Shown: positions 25,160 to 34,354, counted from the stretch's first letter. The stretch: DNA of 64,000 nucleotides from Chloroflexota bacterium (GCA_016190505.1 JACPQM010000002.1:1-64000), one strand, 5' to 3'. Program-made: numbers and translations. Notes: generated from the sequence alone by a model not told the origin.

Positions 25160-25586
25160 GGGCGGGCTCGATCAGGCGCGAAAGGGTTCTCAGCCAGGCC
25201 CTGGGCAACCGACCGAGCGTCCTTCGGTCAGCACTTTTAAGGTCTTCGTATAGCGACACTACTTCCTTCTTCAGGCAAGAGAGTGCTTCGCTCACAGTCT
25301 TGCCACTGGCAAACGCTTCTAGCTCAGGCCAGCTAGCGATCACTTCTTCCGCATGCTCTTCAATGGTTACTTGGACAGGTGATTTGAGAACGTGCTTGTC
25401 CGAGTTCAAATCAGTGATCATGGCCTGAGTCACTGTAGGTTTCTCTTTAAGGTCAGCGCAGACCGCTTCGAGCCGCCGCTCTAGGGCACCAACGCGCTTG
25501 GACAACCCGTGGACCTGTTCAGTCAACCTATCAAGCGCTTCTGGTAGACCCGTTGTTGTTATTGGCCAGGGCTCCTGCTGTTCCAC
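25140..25586 (-). CDS. HicB-like antitoxin domain with N-terminal coiled coil
   Basis: 148 residues. Residues 15-50 (LPEALDRLTEQVHGLSKRVGALERRLEAV) predict a coiled coil. Residues 58-140 (LNSDKHVLKSPVQVTIEEHAEEVIASWPELEAFASGKTVSEAL...) resemble the HicB-like/partial RNase H fold that partners HicA-type toxins. It overlaps the 24863-25159 gene. The coiled coil could multimerise the complex. Confidence 0.55.
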   Translation of the reverse strand: MEQQEPWPITTTGLPEALDRLTEQVHGLSKRVGALERRLEAVCADLKEKPTVTQAMITDLNSDKHVLKSPVQVTIEEHAEEVIASWPELEAFASGKTVSEALSCLKKEVVSLYEDLKSADRRTLGRLPRAWLRTLSRLIEPAHVQAGA

Positions 25587-25648
25587 TTCCTCACCTTGTA
25601 TGCCGGCTAACGCCCGCTAGCGCCATTATCTGTTACCTGGGCATGCAG

Positions 25649-27730
25649 TCAAGCCTTTCGGGCGCGGACCAGGATGCCCTTGAGGTGAGGGATGCCTGTC
25701 ACCGGGTCACGGTGCTGGGTGGAGGTCAGCTCATTGACGTTGGCTTCGGCCCAGCCATGGGGTATGGAGATGACCCCGGGCATGATGTCCACCGACGTCT
25801 TCAGGCGTAGCTTGATGGCAGCATGCTGGCTCTCAACCTCGACCATGTCCCCGTCGGCCAAACCCTGCTCGCGGGCAGTGTCCGGGTGTACTGTAGCCAC
25901 GGGCTCGGGAGCGCGGGCACGTAGCTTCTGTATCTCCCGCATCTGGGAGTGGCTGAACTGGGCCTCGCGGTCACCGCTTACCAGGATCAACGGGTATTCC
26001 TTGAACACACCTGGAGCGGTCACTGGGCTGACAGTCGGCTCGTAGTAGGTGGGCATGGGGTGGTAGCCCAGCTTCTCCAGGGTATCCGAATAGAGCTCGA
26101 TCTTCTGGGAGGGGGTAGGGAAGGGCTTGGAGCCAAGGGCTTCCTGGCCATACTTGGTCTCCCCATACAAAAGGCCGTGGGTGGGCATGGCCCGCATCTT
26201 CTCCGTGGACAGGTTCATGTCCTTGACTTCGTAGTCCACGTATTCTTCTTCGGTGCGCCACGGGAAGTAGTTCCCGTAGCCCATGCGCTGGGCCAGAGTG
26301 GTCCAGAACTTGAACTCGGACCAGCACTCGCCGGGCGGCTCCACCACTTTCGGGCGCAGACAGAGGTAGGGGATTCCCTGAGTCACCGCGTAGCTATAGC
26401 CCAGGCCCGTCTTCTCCAGGAAGGTGGCTGCGGGCAGCACAATATGGGCGAGCTTGGCGGTCTCGGTCATGCGGACGTCCATGACCACGAACATCTCCAG
26501 CTTTTGGAAAGCCTCCCTGAAGCGCTGGCTGTCGGCCTGGGTGAGGACGAAGTTGCCAGCGTTGAGGAATACCATCTCTATGGGATAGGGCTTTCCGTCC
26601 AGAATGGCGTTGGGCAGCGAGATGCCCTGGCCCTCGCCGAAGTTGCGGCCCCAGAGCTCCCAGTGGATGGGGTAGTCCTCTGTCCCCACGGGTTGGCCTT
26701 CGGGCAGGGGGTAGTCAAGTCTGGGCCAGTAGGGCATAGGCACCCGGATCCAGGACCCCTTGCCGTAGATGCTGCCGGTGATGGTCTGGAGGATGGAGAA
26801 GGCCCTGGAGATCTGGAACCCGGCTTCCTGCTGGCCCAGGGCGCAGGTGCCCTGGATGATGCAGCCGGGCTTCTTGGTGGCAAATGTCCTGGCGACCTCC
26901 CGGATGTCTTCCGCCGAGACCCAGGACAGCTCGGCGGCCCACTCGGGGGTGTACTGCTTGACGTGCTCCACGATCCGGTCGAAGCCCAGGGCATACTTGG
27001 CCACGAACTCCCTGTCATAAAGGCCTTCGGTGACTATGATGTTAATCATGGCCAGGGCGATGGCCAGGTCAGAGCCCGGCCGGGGCTTGAGATGCTTGCC
27101 CTGGTTAGCCAGGGGAATGCGCTTGGGGTTAATGGTAATCAGCTCCGTCCCTGCGCGCACAGCCTCGAGGATGCGACGGGACTTGGGCGGGTCAGAGTGC
27201 GACGGGTTGTGCCCCCACAGCAGTATGGAACCTGCGCCCTCGATGTCTTCGAAGGGGAATCTGCCGAACGTGACCATCCTGGCACGTATCATGTCCGTGT
27301 ATCATATTCCTGGATTCAAGTAGTTGGGGGTGCCGAATACGGCAGCGAAGCGTTGAGACAGGGTCTGGGACTCGCGCTCCTCAGCCCCCAGGGCGCCCAC
27401 TTGGATCGCCACCGCCCGCGGCCCTTCCCTCTCCTTTATCTCGTTCATCTTGGAGATGATGGCGCTAAGGGCCTCGTCCCAGGTTATGCGCTGGAAACCA
27501 TCCCCGACTCGCCGCTGCGGGTAGAGCAGGCGCTCTGGGGCATATTCCCATTCCACGATGCGATTGCCCCGGGGGCAGATTAGCCCCTTGTTCAGGGGGT
27601 GCTCCTTCATCCCCTCCACCTTCACCACGCGCCCGTCCTTCACGTGGGCGTCCAGCCCGCAACTATTGACACAGAGCATGCAGTTGGTCTTGACGATTTC
27701 GTCGGCAGTCACTGGGCTCGCCTGGGGCAT
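25649..27730 (-). CDS. Molybdopterin oxidoreductase (DMSO-reductase family), probable selenoprotein
   Basis: 693 residues if the in-frame TGA at 27304-27302 is read as selenocysteine (residue 143). The N-terminus has the [4Fe-4S] site NCMLCVNSC...GLICPRG. LLWGHNPSHSDPPKSRRI, VFLNAGNFVLTQAD and AHIVLPAATFLEKTGL of the bis-MGD fold follow. The C-terminal cap has HPDTAREQGLADGDMVEVES. The TGA comes after FGTPNYLNPGI and before YTDMIRARMVTFG, the place where family members carry the Ser, Cys or Sec that binds Mo or W. Translation is uninterrupted on both sides. The formate-dehydrogenase U-H pair is absent (U-Y here), so it is not a standard FDH; the substrate is unknown. The ATG at 27730 follows GGGAGGTG. 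Confidence 0.8.
27268..27287 (-). promoter_or_regulatory. SECIS-like hairpin after the in-frame TGA
   Basis: Fourteen bases after the TGA the message reads ACGTGCC-AGGAT-GGTCACGT: a 7-bp stem with one bulged U and a five-base loop that contains GG. Bacterial SECIS elements have this form, with the loop G about 16-37 bases after UGA; here it is 23-24. It is within the coding sequence, as bacterial SECIS elements must be. Confidence 0.55.
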
Positions 27731-27802
27731 ACTGGCACCTCCCGGAAAGGTCAAAGGTAACACTTGGATTATAGCATGAACGGGCACCAAGGCGGCTGCC
27801 AC

Positions 27803-27970
27803 CTACCAAGGGTCCGCTGGTTGATAGCCTAGGCTATGCGCGATTTCCGCTGCGGTAAAAGCTTCGTGTGGGTTGCCCTCGAGGAACCTGATTATTATCT
27901 GCTCCTGTGAGCTAAGGCCCCTGTCGAACTGTTCCCTGGGGATAGGCATATTCGTATTCTCCGGCTCCAT
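27803..27970 (-). CDS. Small 55-residue protein, helix-turn-helix-like
   Basis: A short frame from ATG 27970 encodes MEPENTNMPIPREQFDRGLS... and then ...IIIRFLEGNPHEAFTAAEIAHSLGYQPADPW. The pattern FL..NP.EAFTA.EIA..LG resembles the start of a winged-helix regulator. It lies between the Rieske fusion gene and the molybdopterin enzyme on the same strand. The ribosome site is weak. Probably a real small gene. Confidence 0.55.
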   Translation of the reverse strand: MEPENTNMPIPREQFDRGLSSQEQIIIRFLEGNPHEAFTAAEIAHSLGYQPADPW

Positions 27971-28013
27971 TATGCCGGAATCTGAAAGCGTGTCAATGCG
28001 GCATTGACCGGCC

Positions 28014-29009
28014 CTATGGCCGCGCCGGACCCACCAGGATGTCCTCTCCTCTCACACGTACCGCGTGGTGCACCAGCGGCTCATGCGCCGGTCCGGCCAG
28101 CGCCTCGCCGGTAGCCACACGGAAGCGGGCGCCATGCCAGGGGCAGGTCAATACACCGTCCCGGAGCGGGCCAATGGACAGCGGCGCCTCCGCATGGGGG
28201 CAGGTCTCAGCCAGGGCGTAGAAGCTGCCTGCATCGTTGACCAGCAGCACCCGCTGTCCCCGGTAATGAACTAGCCTGGTGCTGCCTGGTGCCACCTCGT
28301 CGGCGCGGGCCACTCTCCGGTACATACCCCTTTCGGCCTCAGCCAGGGCCGAGCGCATGACCTTAGCTTCAATGGGGCGCAGCTTTTCCAAGGGGGCAAA
28401 GTCTGGCGTCTGATCGTAGGTCGCGGGATCGAAGGTGGCTATGTCCCGCACGAAGTTAGACCGTTGCCCGGTCAGGTCGTTGAGCCGCAGTGGCAGCCGC
28501 ACCATGTCCCCATAACCGGAGACCTCATGGGGGTAGAAGGGAGTCTCGTGGCGCAGGCCGGCCCGGTCCCGCGCCAGCCGCCCGAAGGCCTTGGCCTCGC
28601 GCACCGGAATTGGCTCGGCCAGGGGCAGCACCACGTGGAAGCCCACCGTGGGGAACTCGACCAGGACCTGGTCGGGCTGCACACCAAGGTGTCCCAGGGC
28701 GCTGATCAACGCCTGGACCTGGTCCCGCTTGGCCCGCAGTTCGGGCACGAGCTGCTCCCACGACTGCTTGAGCCGGGGAAATACGTCCATGTCGTACATG
28801 AGGAAGCCGACATTGCCTCCGGCGTCCAGATTGTAGGCGCCGTAGATGTGGGTCTGGTTGACCTGCTCCAGGAAGCGCTCGTAGGTGAAGCCGCCGGGCA
28901 GGGTCCTGAATGAGCCGTCCACCTGCTGTTGAGCGACTGCGTCGGCCCGGCCCCGGTAGCAGCGGACGAAAAGCTCGTAGCGGCGTTTCATCGTTCTGTC
29001 GTTGCTCAT
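28014..29009 (-). CDS. Primase-like (AEP/TOTE-type) domain fused to a Rieske [2Fe-2S] domain
   Basis: 331 residues. Residues ~8-190 resemble the archaeo-eukaryotic primase domain of TOTE conflict systems: RYELFVRCYRGR, then IYGAYNL...VGFLMYDMD with the metal-type D73-x-D75. EFPTVGFHVVLPL follows with H125, then GYGDMVRLPLR. Residues ~230-331 are a clear Rieske domain with Cys270-x-His272 (TCPHAEAPLS) and Cys289-x2-His292 (CPWHGARF). The ATG at 29009 follows GGAAGG. I know of no described role for this pairing. The Rieske call is firm; the primase call is by motif and less sure. Confidence 0.7.
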   Translation of the reverse strand: MSNDRTMKRRYELFVRCYRGRADAVAQQQVDGSFRTLPGGFTYERFLEQVNQTHIYGAYNLDAGGNVGFLMYDMDVFPRLKQSWEQLVPELRAKRDQVQALISALGHLGVQPDQVLVEFPTVGFHVVLPLAEPIPVREAKAFGRLARDRAGLRHETPFYPHEVSGYGDMVRLPLRLNDLTGQRSNFVRDIATFDPATYDQTPDFAPLEKLRPIEAKVMRSALAEAERGMYRRVARADEVAPGSTRLVHYRGQRVLLVNDAGSFYALAETCPHAEAPLSIGPLRDGVLTCPWHGARFRVATGEALAGPAHEPLVHHAVRVRGEDILVGPARP

Positions 29010-29078
29010 AGGTTTTCCTTCCTGCAAATCAGTCTCCGGTGCCAATTGGCGCCCAAGGATCCACCGAAGATGGTCGGC

Positions 29079-29107
29079 TCGGACCGATCAGTCCGATCGG
29101 ACCGATG
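29079..29107. repeat. TCCGATCGG-type repeat
   Basis: CTCGGACCGATCAGTCCGAT continues into CGGACCGATGC. A longer relative lies between the two nitrogenase-like genes at 43701-43740. A hairpin of another type (CTAGCCTTCtCCC...) occupies 29143-29171, directly after guaB3. Confidence 0.6.
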
Positions 29108-29172
29108 CATCCCTCATCCTTTCGGCAAGCTCAGGGCAAGCTCTAGCCTTCTCCCAAAGGGGGAAGGCTAGC

Positions 29173-30345
29173 CTAGACCTGCCCTGACAACTGGAGCTGC
29201 TTGCCCTCGGTCTTGATGCTGGGGGCGATGACCATCTGCGCCTGGTGCATCTCCTTGATGGTGCTGGCCCCGCAGACTCCCAGACACGTGGTCAATGCGC
29301 CGATCAGGTTGTGCGTGCCGTCGGTGACGGACGATGGCCCGAACAGGATCTGGCGCAGGGTGCCTTTGGACCCCACCTTGACCCGAGTGCCCCGTGGCAA
29401 GGCGGCGTGGGGGGAGGCCATGCCCCAGTGATAGCCCTGGCCGGGCGCCTCGGTGGCCTGGGCGAAGATCGAGCCTATCATCACCGCGTCGGCCCCACTG
29501 GCAATGGCCTTGCACAGGTCCCCGCCGTTGCGAATACCGCCATCAGCGATGAGGGGGATGTAGCGCCCAGTGCGGCGAAGGTATGTCTCCCGAGCGGCGG
29601 CGCAGTCCAGGGTGGCAGTGACCTGGGGGACTCCCAGTCCCAGCACCTCTCGGGTGGTGCAGGCCGCTCCGGGGCCAACTCCCACCAATAGGCCGGCGAC
29701 CCCTGTCTCCATCAGTTCCAGGGAAGCCGAGTAAGTCACGCAGTTGCCCACGACAAGGGGCACGGGCAGCGAGCGGCACAGGTCCGCCATGTCGAGACCC
29801 TTGGGGCTTTTGGAGATGTGCCGGGCGGTGGTCACCGTGGACTGCACCACGATGATGTCTGCACCAGCCTCCACGGCCAAAGGGGCGAAGCGCTTGGTGT
29901 TGGCCGGTGTCACCGACACCGCCGCCACACCGCCCTCGCTCTTGACCGTGCGCACGACCTGCCCGATGAGTTCCTCACGGATGGGCGCTGAGTACACCTT
30001 CTGCAGGAGGGAGATAATCGCCTCCTGAGGAGTGCGAGCGATCTCGTCCAGCGCCTCTGCCGGGTTGGGGTAGCGGGTGTGCACTCCCTCCAGGTTCAGC
30101 ACAGCCAGTCCACCCATGCTGCTCAGCAACGCCGCGAAACGCGGGTCTACCACCGCGTCCATGGCGGCGGCGAGCACTGGGATAGTCAGCTCTTGCTGCC
30201 CCATGCGGAAGCTGACGTCCACCTGCTCGGGGTTAATGGTGACATCGCCGGGCACTATGGCGACTTCATCGAAGCCATAGGCTCGACGGAGCTCCTTGAA
30301 GGTAGGAGGCGCTTCTTTGACGCTAGTTCGGACGTTGGACCACAT
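29173..30345 (-). CDS. IMP dehydrogenase-like protein, GuaB3 family
   Basis: 390 residues of a TIM-barrel IMPDH/GMP-reductase homologue without CBS domains, as in GuaB3 proteins of actinobacteria, cyanobacteria and Chloroflexota. Visible are [11 protein letters not shown], the catalytic cysteine loop [17 protein letters not shown] and [25 protein letters not shown]. GuaB3 may carry out IMP oxidation to XMP for GTP synthesis. The start overlaps the polyprenyl synthase gene by 23 bases, so the genes are coupled. Confidence 0.9.
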   Translation of the reverse strand: MWSNVRTSVKEAPPTFKELRRAYGFDEVAIVPGDVTINPEQVDVSFRMGQQELTIPVLAAAMDAVVDPRFAALLSSMGGLAVLNLEGVHTRYPNPAEALDEIARTPQEAIISLLQKVYSAPIREELIGQVVRTVKSEGGVAAVSVTPANTKRFAPLAVEAGADIIVVQSTVTTARHISKSPKGLDMADLCRSLPVPLVVGNCVTYSASLELMETGVAGLLVGVGPGAACTTREVLGLGVPQVTATLDCAAARETYLRRTGRYIPLIADGGIRNGGDLCKAIASGADAVMIGSIFAQATEAPGQGYHWGMASPHAALPRGTRVKVGSKGTLRQILFGPSSVTDGTHNLIGALTTCLGVCGASTIKEMHQAQMVIAPSIKTEGKQLQLSGQV

Positions 30346-31285
30346 AATCTACTAACTCCTCCAGTGCCTGCCGCGCCGGGACAGCGGGCAGGCAGTCCAG
30401 ACATTGTCGGGCCTGTGTGGCAAGCTGCCGGGCCTCATCGAGGCTTGCCGCGACGGCCCGTGAGTCGCGGATAGCCACCACGGCCTCGTTGACGCACTCT
30501 CGGGAGACGGGCTGAGCCCACGCACGACGGACCAGGGACTCGCTGCCCCCCAGCTCCAGAAACAGTATGGTGGGTAGCGTGAGAGTCCCTTGTTCGAGGT
30601 CGCTGCCCACGGGCTTCCCCAACTGCTCTGGGGTGGCGGTGAAGTCCAGGATATCATCCACCACCTGGAAGGCAGCCCCCAGCAGCAGCCCGTACTTCCG
30701 CAGGGCCTGGATGGCCGGCTCGGGGGCGTCGCTCAGGATGGCGCCGCACTCGGTGGCGTTGGCGAACAGGTGTGCAGTCTTGTGGGCAATGCGCTGCAGG
30801 TAGTCCTCGCGGGAGGTGCCCAACTGGTAGGCGCCTAGCTCCTGGCCGATCTCGCCCTCACAGAGGACGCGGAGGGTCTCCGCGAAACAGTCTATGACCC
30901 GCAGGTTGCGGGTAGAGGCCACAAGCTTGGCGGCGCAGGCCAGCATGTAGTCTCCAACCATCACCGCGGTATGGTCGCCCCAAGCGCTGCTCACAGTGGG
31001 GCGTCCCCGACGGACCTGCGCCCCGTCAATGGTATCGTCATGCACCAGCGTGGCTGTGTGCAGCAGCTCCACGCCCGCTGCCATGGGCACCAGCAGGGAG
31101 GTGGAGTAGTGATTGAATAGTCCTGAGGCCAAGCACAGTGTGGGACGAAGGAGCTTACCCCTGTTTTCCAAGACCAGGGCCAGGACCTGCTGCAAGGCGG
31201 TACTTTCCGATCTGCCCAACCCCCGGAGGTGCTCAGTGACCTGGGCCAGCTCTGTCTCGACCAAACGGTAGGCCAGAAGCAGCAC
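30323..31285 (-). CDS. Polyprenyl diphosphate synthase (trans-isoprenyl)
   Basis: 320 residues. The two aspartate-rich motifs are LVHDDTIDGAQ near residue 81 and FQVVDDILDF near residue 206; GKLLRPTL is the substrate-binding lysine/arginine region. It extends farnesyl- or geranylgeranyl-PP for quinone side chains or lipid carriers. The GTG at 31285 is eight bases after the metG stop with an AGGGGGC ribosome site. The longer open frame is metG read off-frame. Confidence 0.92.
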   Translation of the reverse strand: MLLLAYRLVETELAQVTEHLRGLGRSESTALQQVLALVLENRGKLLRPTLCLASGLFNHYSTSLLVPMAAGVELLHTATLVHDDTIDGAQVRRGRPTVSSAWGDHTAVMVGDYMLACAAKLVASTRNLRVIDCFAETLRVLCEGEIGQELGAYQLGTSREDYLQRIAHKTAHLFANATECGAILSDAPEPAIQALRKYGLLLGAAFQVVDDILDFTATPEQLGKPVGSDLEQGTLTLPTILFLELGGSESLVRRAWAQPVSRECVNEAVVAIRDSRAVAASLDEARQLATQARQCLDCLPAVPARQALEELVDYVVQRPN

Positions 31286-31293
31286 GACGCCCC

Positions 31294-32967
31294 CTAGCGG
31301 CCGACGCTGGCGGCCATTCGGCCCAACTCCGCCTCGACGATGGTGTCGTCCAGCTTGCGGAAGAGGTGGTGCGGCTCGCCCAGGCGTTGTCCAGGGCTTG
31401 GCCGTTGCCAGCGCCAGCCCGCCTCGTGGACGGTGCCTGGGAATCCTAGTTGCTGGTGCAGTTCCTCCGAGCTGAACGGCAAGTAAGGGTACAACATGGT
31501 CTTGAGGCAGGATACCACGGAGAGGCCCACGTAAACGCTGGTGGCCGCTGCCTGGGGACCACCAGCGATGGCCCTCCACGGGGCTGTCTCTTCCAGATAG
31601 CGGTTGGCCTCCTGGGCCAGGGCCATCGCCTCCCGTACTCCGTCGCGGAAGTGGCACTGGGCCAGATGGCGGTCCACCGCGTCCAGGGACTCCTGGGCCC
31701 GCGCGAACAGACGCTGGGAGGTGTCGTCAAAGGGACCGGGCTCGGGCACCTGCCCCTGGTAGTGGCGCTGGGTGAAGGTGAGTACGCGCTGGGCGAGGTT
31801 GCCATAAGTGGCGACCAGCTCATCGTTATTGCGGCGGAGGAACTCGCTCCAAGTAAAGTCTGCGTCGCTAGTCTCGGGCATTCCCGCGGAGAGGTAGTAG
31901 CGCAGCGGGTCTGGGTCATAGCGGTTCAGGTAGTCTGGTAGCCAGATGGCCCAGTTGCGGCTGGTGGAGAACTGGCGCCCCTCCAGGGTCAGGAACTCGT
32001 TGGCGGGTACATCGTGGGGGAGGGCCAGGCCGCCATAGGCCATGAGCATGGCCGGCCAGATGAGCGTATGGAAGGGTATGTTGTCCTTGCCGATGAAGTA
32101 GTAGCTACGCGCGGGGGGCTCCCAGAACTGGCGCCAGGCCTCGGGATCACCCTGCCGCTGCGCCCACTCCTGGGTCGCCGAGAGATAGCCGGTCACGGCC
32201 TCGAACCAAACATAAATGCGCTTGTTCTCATAGCCGGATACGGGGACCGCTACACCCCACTCCAGGTCCCGCGTTATGGCCCGGTCCTGGAGCCCCTGCT
32301 CCAGGTATCGCTGTGTGAAGTTATGCACGTTGGGCCGCCAGTGCGTCTGGGGCCGTACCCAGTCCAGGAGCTTCTGATTGAAGGCGGAAAGCCGCAGGAA
32401 GAAGTGGCGTGACTGGCGCGTCTCCGGCGTGGCTCCGCAGAGCTTGCAGTGGGACTCGCGGAGATCCTCTGGGTTGAGGGTGCGCCCGCATTTGTCGCAC
32501 TGGTCTCCCCGGGCCTGGTTGTAGCCACAGTGGGGGCAGGTGCCCTCGACATAGCGATCGGGCAGGAACCGCGCCTCCTTAGGGCAATAGGCCAGGGGCA
32601 TGGCGCCCGGGTAGATGTAGCCGCGTTCCAGCAGCGTGAGGAACAGGTCGTGGACAACCCTAGCGTGGTTGGGCGTGCCGGTGGAAGTGTACAGGTCCCA
32701 GCTTATGCCCAGGCGCCGCCAGCAGTCCTGGAAAGAAGCGTGGAACTCGGCGACGACCTCCTGGGGGGTGCGTTTCTCCAGCTCAGCGCGTAGGGTAATG
32801 GGTGTGCCATGCTGGTCGGTGCCCGACACCATGAGCACGCGGTCGCCCTTGGCTCGATGGTAGCGGGCGAATATGTCTGCTGCCAGGAAACAGCCGGCGA
32901 CGTGGCCCAGGTGTAGTGGTCCGTTGGCATAGGGCCAGGCAACACCAATGAAAACGGTCTCCACCAT
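31294..32967 (-). CDS. metG: Methionyl-tRNA synthetase
   Basis: 557 residues. HIGH-equivalent PLHLGHVAGCFLAADIFARYHR is at the N-terminus. A zinc-knuckle insertion with four CxxC pairs (CPHCGYNQ, CDKCG, CKLCG) lies around residues 145-180. The KMSKS-equivalent is FSTSRNWAIW, a common variant. The C-terminal tRNA-binding EMAP domain is absent. Upstream of the ATG is a TAGAAT box at 9 bases (32982-32977), so the message may be leaderless. Confidence 0.96.
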   Translation of the reverse strand: MVETVFIGVAWPYANGPLHLGHVAGCFLAADIFARYHRAKGDRVLMVSGTDQHGTPITLRAELEKRTPQEVVAEFHASFQDCWRRLGISWDLYTSTGTPNHARVVHDLFLTLLERGYIYPGAMPLAYCPKEARFLPDRYVEGTCPHCGYNQARGDQCDKCGRTLNPEDLRESHCKLCGATPETRQSRHFFLRLSAFNQKLLDWVRPQTHWRPNVHNFTQRYLEQGLQDRAITRDLEWGVAVPVSGYENKRIYVWFEAVTGYLSATQEWAQRQGDPEAWRQFWEPPARSYYFIGKDNIPFHTLIWPAMLMAYGGLALPHDVPANEFLTLEGRQFSTSRNWAIWLPDYLNRYDPDPLRYYLSAGMPETSDADFTWSEFLRRNNDELVATYGNLAQRVLTFTQRHYQGQVPEPGPFDDTSQRLFARAQESLDAVDRHLAQCHFRDGVREAMALAQEANRYLEETAPWRAIAGGPQAAATSVYVGLSVVSCLKTMLYPYLPFSSEELHQQLGFPGTVHEAGWRWQRPSPGQRLGEPHHLFRKLDDTIVEAELGRMAASVGR

Positions 32968-32976
32968 GTGGTGCCT

Positions 32977-32982
32977 ATTCTA
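32977..32982 (-). promoter_or_regulatory. -10 box TAGAAT in front of metG
   Basis: On the minus strand the box is followed by nine bases (aggcaccac) and the metG ATG, with no Shine-Dalgarno sequence. Confidence 0.5.
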
Positions 32983-32997
32983 TCACACGGTGGCCCG

Positions 32998-33834
32998 CTA
33001 GCGAAGGCGCAGCCAGGCCCGGTAGACTTGGCGCCGGGGCACGCCCAGCTTCTGGGACACCAACGCTGTTGCCTGGCGCGCCGTCAGCCCCAGCTCGCGG
33101 CAGCGCCTGAGCTCTGTCTCCAGGTCGTTGACCGCCGCCGGGGCATGAGCCCCTGCTGGGGCGCCGTCAACCACCAGGGTGCATTCGCCCCTGGGCTCTT
33201 TGAAATGTGCCAGGGCTGCACTTACGTCTCCGCGAAACACTTCCTCGTGTAGCTTGGTCAACTCCCGGCACACCGCCAGACGCCTGTCACCCAGGACAAG
33301 AAGCATGTCCTGAAGAGTTTGGCGAAGGCGGTGGGGAGCCTCGAATATCACCAGCGTTGCTGGCTCGCCGGCCACCCGGGCCAGTGTTTGCCGGCGGGGG
33401 CCGGGCCGCGATGGCAGATACCCCAGGTAGTGGAACTCTCGCAGGGGGAGGCCCGAGACAATGAGGGCTGCCAGCAGCGCTGAAGGCCCTGGCACCGGCA
33501 CTACAGGTATGCCGTGCTCCAGGGTTGCTACCACGAGCTCGTAGCCCGGGTCGCTGAGGCCCGGCGTGCCCGCCTCGGACACCAGGGCCACATCGCCTGT
33601 CTTCAAGTGTTCCAGCAGAGAGGGCAGCTTGCGCCGCCAGTTGTGCTGGTGGAAACTGGTGGTCCGGTTGCGCAGTCCGTGGGCAGCCAGCAGGTTGCGG
33701 GTGGTGCGGGTATCCTCAGCGGCGACAAGGGACACCTTGCCCAGCACGTCCAGTGCCCGCAATGTGATGTCCCCCAGGTTGCCGATGGGCGTGGCGACCA
33801 GGTACAGGGCAGGTATGGCCGCCACAAAAGTCAC
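32998..33834 (-). CDS. rsmI: 16S rRNA (cytidine-1402-2'-O)-methyltransferase
   Basis: 278 residues of the tetrapyrrole-methylase-fold family: LYLVATPIGNLGDITLRALD, VAAEDTRTTRNLL, SEAGTPGLSDPGYELV and PVPGPSALLAALIVSGLP. It methylates C1402 in the decoding centre with S-adenosylmethionine. The C-terminal helix-turn region (LTARQATALVSQKLGVPRRQVYRAWL) is also typical. Start is GTG at 33834. Confidence 0.95.
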   Translation of the reverse strand: MTFVAAIPALYLVATPIGNLGDITLRALDVLGKVSLVAAEDTRTTRNLLAAHGLRNRTTSFHQHNWRRKLPSLLEHLKTGDVALVSEAGTPGLSDPGYELVVATLEHGIPVVPVPGPSALLAALIVSGLPLREFHYLGYLPSRPGPRRQTLARVAGEPATLVIFEAPHRLRQTLQDMLLVLGDRRLAVCRELTKLHEEVFRGDVSAALAHFKEPRGECTLVVDGAPAGAHAPAAVNDLETELRRCRELGLTARQATALVSQKLGVPRRQVYRAWLRLR

Positions 33835-33930
33835 TGTCGGCCAGGCTGTCCGCTGCTATGCTGCCTGCTAGTCGAAGGTATCAGCGCCGGCAATGCCCAG
33901 GGCGCTGCCAGTTCGTGGAGGTGACTCAAC

Positions 33931-34128
33931 ATGGGTACACTGGCCGTCAATTGTCGAAGCTGCGGCGGAAGCATCCAGGTCCTGCTCAACGTGCCTGAGG
34001 GAGCCCAGCTCGCCCCGGGTGCGCCCGAGGGCATGAGAGTAACTGTGAAGTGTCCCCACTGCAAGGTGCCGGGGAGCTACGCTTTCGCCGAGGTCGCTCT
34101 CCAGGCGGGGCCCCTCCCCATAGCATAG
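33931..34128 (+). CDS. Small zinc-ribbon protein
   Basis: 65 residues with CRSCGG near the N-terminus and CPHCKV near residue 42, forming a two-knuckle zinc ribbon around a short beta region. GGAGGTG is nine bases before the ATG. No function is known. The following 226 bases (34129-34354) have no recognised gene. Confidence 0.65.
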   Translation: MGTLAVNCRSCGGSIQVLLNVPEGAQLAPGAPEGMRVTVKCPHCKVPGSYAFAEVALQAGPLPIA

Positions 34129-34354
34129 GGTCATACGTCCAGAAACAGGTAGGGGTGCCAGGCGGGTGGCCTACGCCCAATACACAGGCAGGATCCACCG
34201 GTCCCCACCGACTGGTCCATCATGTCGCCAGGTCAGGCCCGGTGCCCGAGTGTCCCGCTGGATGGCCCCGCCCACCAGGGCAACTCCACGGGAGGGCACG
34301 GGCCCAACCTGGGCCCGACATGACAGGATGAGCGCCACCGAGAAGGGGCGCTAG

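Noticed and set aside
25949-27583. 544-residue plus-strand frame opposite the molybdopterin enzyme
   Set aside because: Complement of a clear coding sequence; composition is that of an antisense frame.
25649-27730. Reading the molybdopterin enzyme as a nonsense pseudogene or as two genes
   Set aside because: There is no second disruption, the frame is unchanged across the TGA, the position matches the metal ligand, and a SECIS-like hairpin follows. A nonsense mutation remains possible but is less likely.
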